Below the pieces are notes generated by a model. That model had not been told where the DNA came from. It searched no databases and worked only from the letters and a program-made list of their open reading frames with translations. DNA of 64,000 bases, taken from positions 122,673 through 186,672 of the forward strand of contig JAGKQE010000056.1 of assembly GCA_022609375.1 (NCBI GenBank). Reading direction: 5' to 3'. Below, one piece after another: positions 58,723 through 64,000 of this stretch (its first letter is position 1; each line of letters starts with the position of its first letter). The stretch is from Xenosphaeropsis pyriputrescens. Lineage: Eukaryota > Ascomycota > Leotiomycetes > Phacidiales > Phacidiaceae. A program made the translations under genes and the position numbers.

Positions 58723-59788
58723 TTTCGTGCTTCGCGTGGGCGCGCGAGAGGGTGTGGTAGCGCCTTCACGGGCTTGACACCTTGACTCTCCGTCTTTGCC
58801 GCCTGGTTGATGCATAATAATTGCGTTCTTGTGCTCTACGATGCCTACATACATGTTCATGTGGATGAACAGCATGATGATGCATGATCATGACTGGAAC
58901 AGACATGTTCTATGGAAGGAGCCGCAGTTGCTTACGCGCTTGGAACGAAACCCAGCGTCCGGGTTGTCCCAGGGATTCAGATTCGGACTCGGATTCACCT
59001 ATACATAAATATCACGGGGAAGCAAGTTGTGTCTCGAGGTCTGGTCTATATTGGAACATTCTACGGCAGCAGCTTATCAAGTGCCTTATGAATTGGATAT
59101 GAAATGCCTGCTCATGGGCGACTCCCGTCTGGTTGTGGTATCTTGTGGGGATCCTGTGTGTTCAGACCTGAATCGATATGCCTCGGCGGCTTACCTACTT
59201 ACCTGGGTATATCAGAATATATGCCTGAAGATGATGATAATGCTGATGGGAATTCATAGCGGGCAGGATCAAAAGTCAGACAACACAGCACCACAGGGGG
59301 ATTTAGCTCGTAGAATACCTATTAAAAAAGGATACGATTTGTCCGAGGCGACGGTGACGACTGAGTGAACTGTATGCACTCAACCAGACACCACGAATAC
59401 CTCAAACATCGAGCATCGAGCATCGAGCATCGGACAATACATCTGTGAGGCAGAAGGCTTGATAGAAGAAGAGGCACAGGAGAGGCACCTATCATGCAGG
59501 CCGATCTTTCGTATTGACGAATCATGCATCGATGAAAATAGCTGCCCCCAGCTAAAATACTTTAATAGTACCGCACATCGATTCCTTGTGCAGCCGCCAA
59601 TTTCCAACTTCCAATTTCCAGCTTTCAATATGCGATATGCAATATCCTATATGCAATGTCCAATATCCAATATCTAATATCCAATAAACAATATGTATAT
59701 GTATATGTTATATAATATCCAGATTCCCGATACTCTCAATTATGCCTCATGCGCATACCCATACGTACATGCACTTGATTCAATCATA

Positions 59789-59812
59789 GCTACTACTACT
59801 ACTACTACTACT
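59789..59812. repeat. (CTA)n trinucleotide array
   Basis: Eight tandem CTA units. Confidence 0.85.
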
Positions 59813-60192
59813 CATCGACGATTCAAACAATATCAAACCCGGCTTTCTACTCACTACTCTTGCTTTGTCTCTCTTCCCCCCTCTCCCCCTCTCCCTCTCT
59901 CTCCCTCCCATATGCATCATATATATGACCGAGCGGCGACGCAAGTATTGCTCGCGTGCATTCTTCCCGATATCCCGGAAAGTCCACGAGATTTCCAAGG
60001 TCAAGGCAGGCGAATTCAATCTGGACCCCGTGTTCGTGCTGATGCTGGGCCAAGCCAAGGCAGGCCAGTTGCTCCGTGCTCGATATGTGATTTTGTGGAT
60101 ATGTGGTTATGTGAATGGATGATGCTATGTATGTACTATGTACGTGTGTTTGTTATGCCGCAGTGTCACTTCTCTCCTCAATGCCCTTCTCC

Positions 60193-60230
60193 TGCTTGCT
60201 TGCTTACTTGCTTACTTGCTTACTTGCTTT
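60193..60230. repeat. TTGCTTAC octanucleotide array
   Basis: About four copies of an eight-base unit composed of alternating TTGC and TTAC. Confidence 0.78.
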
Positions 60231-60666
60231 TGCCTGCGACATCTCGGTCTCAGTGAGATGCTGGTGTTAGTGCTGGTGGCAAGTCGAGTCGATATTTGCT
60301 TCACTCTTGAAGACATGGCCGTCGATGAGAAGTATCATTGTGAAGCTGACTCGCTCGCTCGCTCTATCTGTCGTCTTTTCTCCTCCCCTCCCCCCCTCTT
60401 CGCCTTCCCCCTTCCAGTTTCCCGTTCCTGTTCTTTTGCCTCCTCCGTGTGTCTTCGAGCTTGAATCAATGGTCGCATATACTTTGCACATCTCGACACT
60501 ACTTCCTCACTCATATGAATCCAAGCTCTGGCATGTCTGCCGGACTCCACCAGAGGCACAGGGGACTAGGTCATGATCACTGAACACACCATACTCGTAC
60601 ATACCATTCTAGACTCTCTGGTGTTTTGTTCTGCCAATGCAACGTGTGGGGTCTTGAGCTTTGAAC

Positions 60667-60823
60667 TCCAGTCTTCAGTCTCCAGTCTCCAGTCTCCAGT
60701 CTCCAGTCTCCAGTCTCCAGTCTCCAGTCTCCAGTCTCCAGTCTTCAGTCTTCAGTCTCCAGTTTCCAAACTCCAGTCTCCAGTCTTCAGTCTTCAGTCT
60801 TCAGTCTCCAGCCTCCAGTCCTC
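60667..60823. repeat. CCAGTCT heptanucleotide array, ~157 bp
   Basis: About 22 copies of a seven-base unit (CCAGTCT with TCAGTCT variants), the longest tandem array in the window. Because seven is not a multiple of three, all three forward frames stay open and translate to the same LQSPVSS-type repeat, which explains the open frames here without any gene. Confidence 0.9.
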
Positions 60824-61479
60824 AGGGAGACATCTCGAATGTACGGGCTAGCCTATTCTATCCCTGCGCGCGCAAACTGCATGTCTTGGGTGAGGGAGCT
60901 TGCACGCTCGCTCGCCCTCACAGTCTCAGGAATCCCAGAACAAAAGTGATTCACCACCACAAGTCCAAAACCAACATCGGTTGACGGCAGCACAATGAGA
61001 TGCAGTAGTTTCGCCCATCAAACATCACCTATGGTAGGGGACTCTCGGGCTCACGCTTTCTTTCAAGATGTCACTAGGCATGTCCCTATTTACAAGTGAA
61101 AGCAAAATAAGGTAGGGGACTGTGGCTCGGTACGCTACGGGGCCCTGGAGGCTGAAGTCGGCGAAAAAGCACGGAAGGGAACAGGGTAAAGGTCGTGCTT
61201 CATATTGATCTTCTACATTAAGCACAAGGTAGAGGTACTCTCTCTACTTACTTAGCATTGTCATTGACTATTCTGCTAGGTAGTCATATCTCACCCTTCA
61301 TCTTCATCTTCGTCTTTATGTTCATGTTCATGTTCAGACTTCGTACTATTACAGAACACCACCACGAATCGGTTTTACTCCCTTCATAGTGGTATGAATA
61401 TGCTTCTCTTCGCACAGGAATTTGCATATCCTTACGCCGTAGACATCATGCATAACTCCTCATCGAAACATAAGGTTCC

Positions 61480-62840
61480 TTGGAAGCCCACCATGGCCGA
61501 GGCCCCTTCTCAGACAAGGTCTTCGATGTTAGCACCTTAGAATGAGGGAGACTTCTGAAGCCCGGTCTGCAACAAGCTCCATGGGCCTGAGCAAATCGTC
61601 CTTCTCTGAGACACCAACCTACTTACCTGCTCGTGGATCTTCATCGACCTCAACGTTCTTCCTTCACTAGAATACGTGCTGTGTACCTAAGCCGTCGAGC
61701 TCCATTTCGAGGGCCGAGATTGGCTGTCAAGGCGCTGATGCTTTCAGACTACCAAGATACATACACCGCCCCAGTAGTGCTGGTTATGATGCAACTGAAG
61801 GGATCTACAGTCATTGCGGCCTTAATGCCCCTCATACCTGGACTTGGACGTCTTCATTCTTGAGAAGCCTGGTGAACTTTGTTACATGGAGCCTGTCTCC
61901 GTATCAGAAACTGAAGCTCCCTTGGCTGAGCATTGCTATGGGGAGGGGCCAGAAATTGAAAAGATCTCCAGAAACCTGGATGTCAAGTTCAATTATGCCT
62001 CATGACCTCGAAGCTTTGATCTTCTTGTAATGGGGTTCATGGTCACTTGCAGAGATTGAAGAGCAGAGCCCAGATCCTCATGTCAACAGCAGCGCATTCT
62101 TACACGGATCATCCATCACCAGTTCGGGAGACTCATACAGTCAAAGAAGAAAGACAGGAATAATGGTCGCTGTACCAACCTTTGTTACTACGGCCAAGGA
62201 TGTCTTTCAACTTCCGCCACTATCAAACAGTAAACTCCCCGCAGAAGTATGGCAACATATCTCGGGTGCCTCGTGTTGCAAATCACAGCGATTTTGAGAT
62301 AAATCAGAGACTGAAACGGCGATTCTTTTCCTCAATGGCCTCATCGCCGCAATGACCTACCTGGCGCTGCATTGCACGCAGAAGAACCTCTTTTTGTCTC
62401 GATCTCAGAAAAGCATGAACCCCTTCCATTGGATTGGCATGGCATGTCTTACGAATTCTTCCGTGCCTTACAGAGCATGGGATGAGCATCGCATCTTCAC
62501 CAAAGAAAGCCTTGGCGCCGGTATTTGCGGGTTTCAAATCTCTTTCCAAATCAAAATGCAGCATTTGATACTGACCTCCGCGTCATCTGGAGCGGTCTTG
62601 CTGCGCTTCATCGACGATCGAGTGCGATGGATATTGGCCACTGTGGCCGCCTTCACCTCTCTTTTTTTCTTCTCGTTTCCTTTCCATATCAATCAAAGAT
62701 ACCGTGGGCCTTTACGAACTTCTACCTTCTGGATTGATGCTCGCCACACCCCCTGCTCAGCTATGCCCTCTCACGGTGTCGCCGGCATGTGTCAACCATA
62801 GGTAATGTCAATGCAGCAGCGTCTGTCAACCCAGTTGGCA
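61480..62840 (+). pseudogene. possible decayed F-box-like coding remnant
   Basis: A 44-codon frame at 62163-62297 contains LPPLSNSKLPAEVWQHISG, which resembles the start of an F-box or related N-terminal domain (LPxEVWxxI). It stops shortly after. Flanking sequence on the plus strand has protein-like stretches in different frames, broken by stops (for example EEPLFVSISEKHEPLPLDWHG at 62380-62440 in another frame). This region lacks the tandem repeats of its surroundings and is closer to coding composition. I infer a degenerate gene, but no full model can be built and it may be noncoding. Confidence 0.22.
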
Positions 62841-63900
62841 GGGCAGGGCAGGGCAGGGCAGGGGGGCACCAGGGCATGCCACGGACAAGTAAAAATGGCT
62901 GATATGTAGTCTTCCATCATCACCAAAAACCACAGACGCATTTGGGCTTCCTGATCCATGACTGAAGCAGGACGAACAGACAAAAAGTAGTAATGCAATC
63001 GCCAATCAAGCAGGCTGTGCTATCAGAATCAAAAACAAAGTGGATTCGGCTCCCTTTTACGTTGTTGGGGTAGTTATACATACCACCACACTATACCCAT
63101 AAAAATATATATCCCACCTATGATTTGGGGCCTTCTGAAGCTGACAGCTGAGGGTCTTCTGGTCCGCCTTGACCTGCGCGTGAGAGGCCCCTCAGTCACT
63201 CCCTAGGTACGTTCATTAGGTACCTAGTCACCTTACTGTGTACCCATTCTGTACTCTTTACGGCTTACGGTTCACCCACATACAAAATCGACCGTGCGCG
63301 CAGTGCAGTGCATTGCATTGCATCTGCATCGCATAGCATATCATTTCCGCAGAATCAGTGGAGGGCTCCAACGATGTGTATTATTTACATTCAGAGCCAG
63401 GCATGATTTACTTATTCAAATTGACTTATTTCCGATGCAGAGAGATGCTCAGTTCATGTTGATGAATCTTCTCTATCATCGACGGCTCTGGGGGCAACAT
63501 ATAATATGATAGAGAATATCAATCAATCATTCTCTCTCTCTCTCTCTCGTTCGCTCTTTCGTTAATCCCGCACTTTGGCCCCGCTACACTGCACAGCGCC
63601 GCACAGCGCCGCTCCGAGCTGCAACTCCTCGATCCTCGGACAGGCAAAAGATGTTAATGCCCTTGCCTCAACCCCATACTTGCACATTGCTCTCATCCCA
63701 TCCCATGGCCCTGGGTAGGTAAGCCTTCACTGCCGGCGTCAGCTTATGTAGGGGCCCTCTAGTCATCTACCCATCTACTTTACATATCTCTCCATCTACA
63801 CATCAGTCCATCAGCCCATCTCTTCGACTCTCCATCTCTCCATCTGTTTATGCCCATCTCCTTTCTGCATGCCCGACTGCCTGCTTGACAGGTATGGAGT
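62841..63900. other. terminal gene-free segment
   Basis: No gene is recognised. It holds a GGGCA pentamer run (62837-62863) and a (CT)n run (63529-63548), then AT-rich and pyrimidine-rich sequence to the poly-G end. No TTAGGG/CCCTAA telomere repeat is present. Confidence 0.55.
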
Positions 63901-63901
<1 letters not shown>

Positions 63902-63991
<90 letters not shown>

Positions 63992-64000
63992 CGGGGGGGG
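63902..64000. other. poly-G run at the window end, likely artefact
   Basis: About 90 consecutive G followed by a single C and eight more G. This composition is unlike any natural sequence in the window and matches dark-cycle poly-G from two-colour short-read sequencing carried into an assembly edge. Confidence 0.85.

Larger units (their letters stand above)
51248..61479. other. ~10 kb gene-poor tract upstream of the bZIP gene
   Basis: No coding region is supported. The first part probably includes the 5' leader and promoter of the bZIP gene, with a CT-rich pyrimidine tract at about 52007-52115. The rest is a patchwork of short tandem arrays (separate entries), GGTAGGTA/TACCTACC tetranucleotide runs near 53165-53184 and elsewhere, and AT-rich unique sequence. 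Open frames are short and have no recognisable domains. Confidence 0.55.

Noticed and set aside
63121..63900. Possible subtelomere at the window end
   Set aside because: No TTAGGG/CCCTAA repeats and no helicase or other subtelomeric gene; the end is poly-G artefact.

Overview
The window is nuclear DNA of a filamentous ascomycete (Pezizomycotina). Genes carry short introns of about 47-80 nt with GTATGT/GTAAGT donors and TAG/CAG acceptors. Recognisable fungal families include a Cla4-type PAK kinase with PH and CRIB domains, Sec12, a SIT-type siderophore transporter, a fungal rhodopsin-domain membrane protein and an SRPK-like kinase. A Leotiomycete (Helotiales) fits the style of the proteins, but that placement is inference. 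The last ~100 bases are almost pure G, so the window probably ends at a contig edge with a sequencing or assembly artefact.

Layout. (1) 1.5-20.7 kb is an accessory/nutritional stretch: an OPT-family transporter (+), a butanediol-dehydrogenase-like zinc dehydrogenase (+), a GT61 glycosyltransferase (+), a class-C beta-lactamase-like serine hydrolase (-), an SRPK-like kinase pseudogene with two in-frame stops (-), a siderophore transporter (+) with two exact GATA-factor sites upstream, and a Baeyer-Villiger-type flavin monooxygenase (-). (2) 20.7-24.9 kb is noncoding and full of hexanucleotide microsatellites. (3) 24.9-33.2 kb holds a rhodopsin-domain protein (+), SEC12 (-) and CLA4 (-). (4) 33.2-37.2 kb is microsatellite-rich and shows no gene. 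(5) 37.2-51.3 kb is a dense block with glycyl-tRNA synthetase (-) divergent from RPF1 (+), an unnamed type II membrane protein (-), a GNAT acetyltransferase (-) divergent from a phytanoyl-CoA-dioxygenase-like enzyme (+), an aldehyde dehydrogenase (-) and a bZIP factor (-). (6) 51.3-64 kb is a ~12.7 kb gene-poor tract of simple repeats, with at most a decayed F-box-like remnant.

Exon models were built by hand from splice signals and protein continuity. Each was checked to sum to a whole number of codons (802, 362, 594, 447, 445, 607, 564, 395, 636, 862, 717, 410, 466, 330, 314, 505 and 545 including stop). No novel multi-gene system is evident. The more interesting signals are local: the kinase pseudogene whose two stops fit RIP-type CpA-to-TpA changes; paired GATA sites on the siderophore transporter; 9-nt and 14-nt micro-exons; a GC-AG intron in CLA4; and two enzymes (glycyl-tRNA synthetase and aldehyde dehydrogenase) that share a weak-AUG presequence followed by a strong-AUG cytosolic start, suggesting dual targeting.
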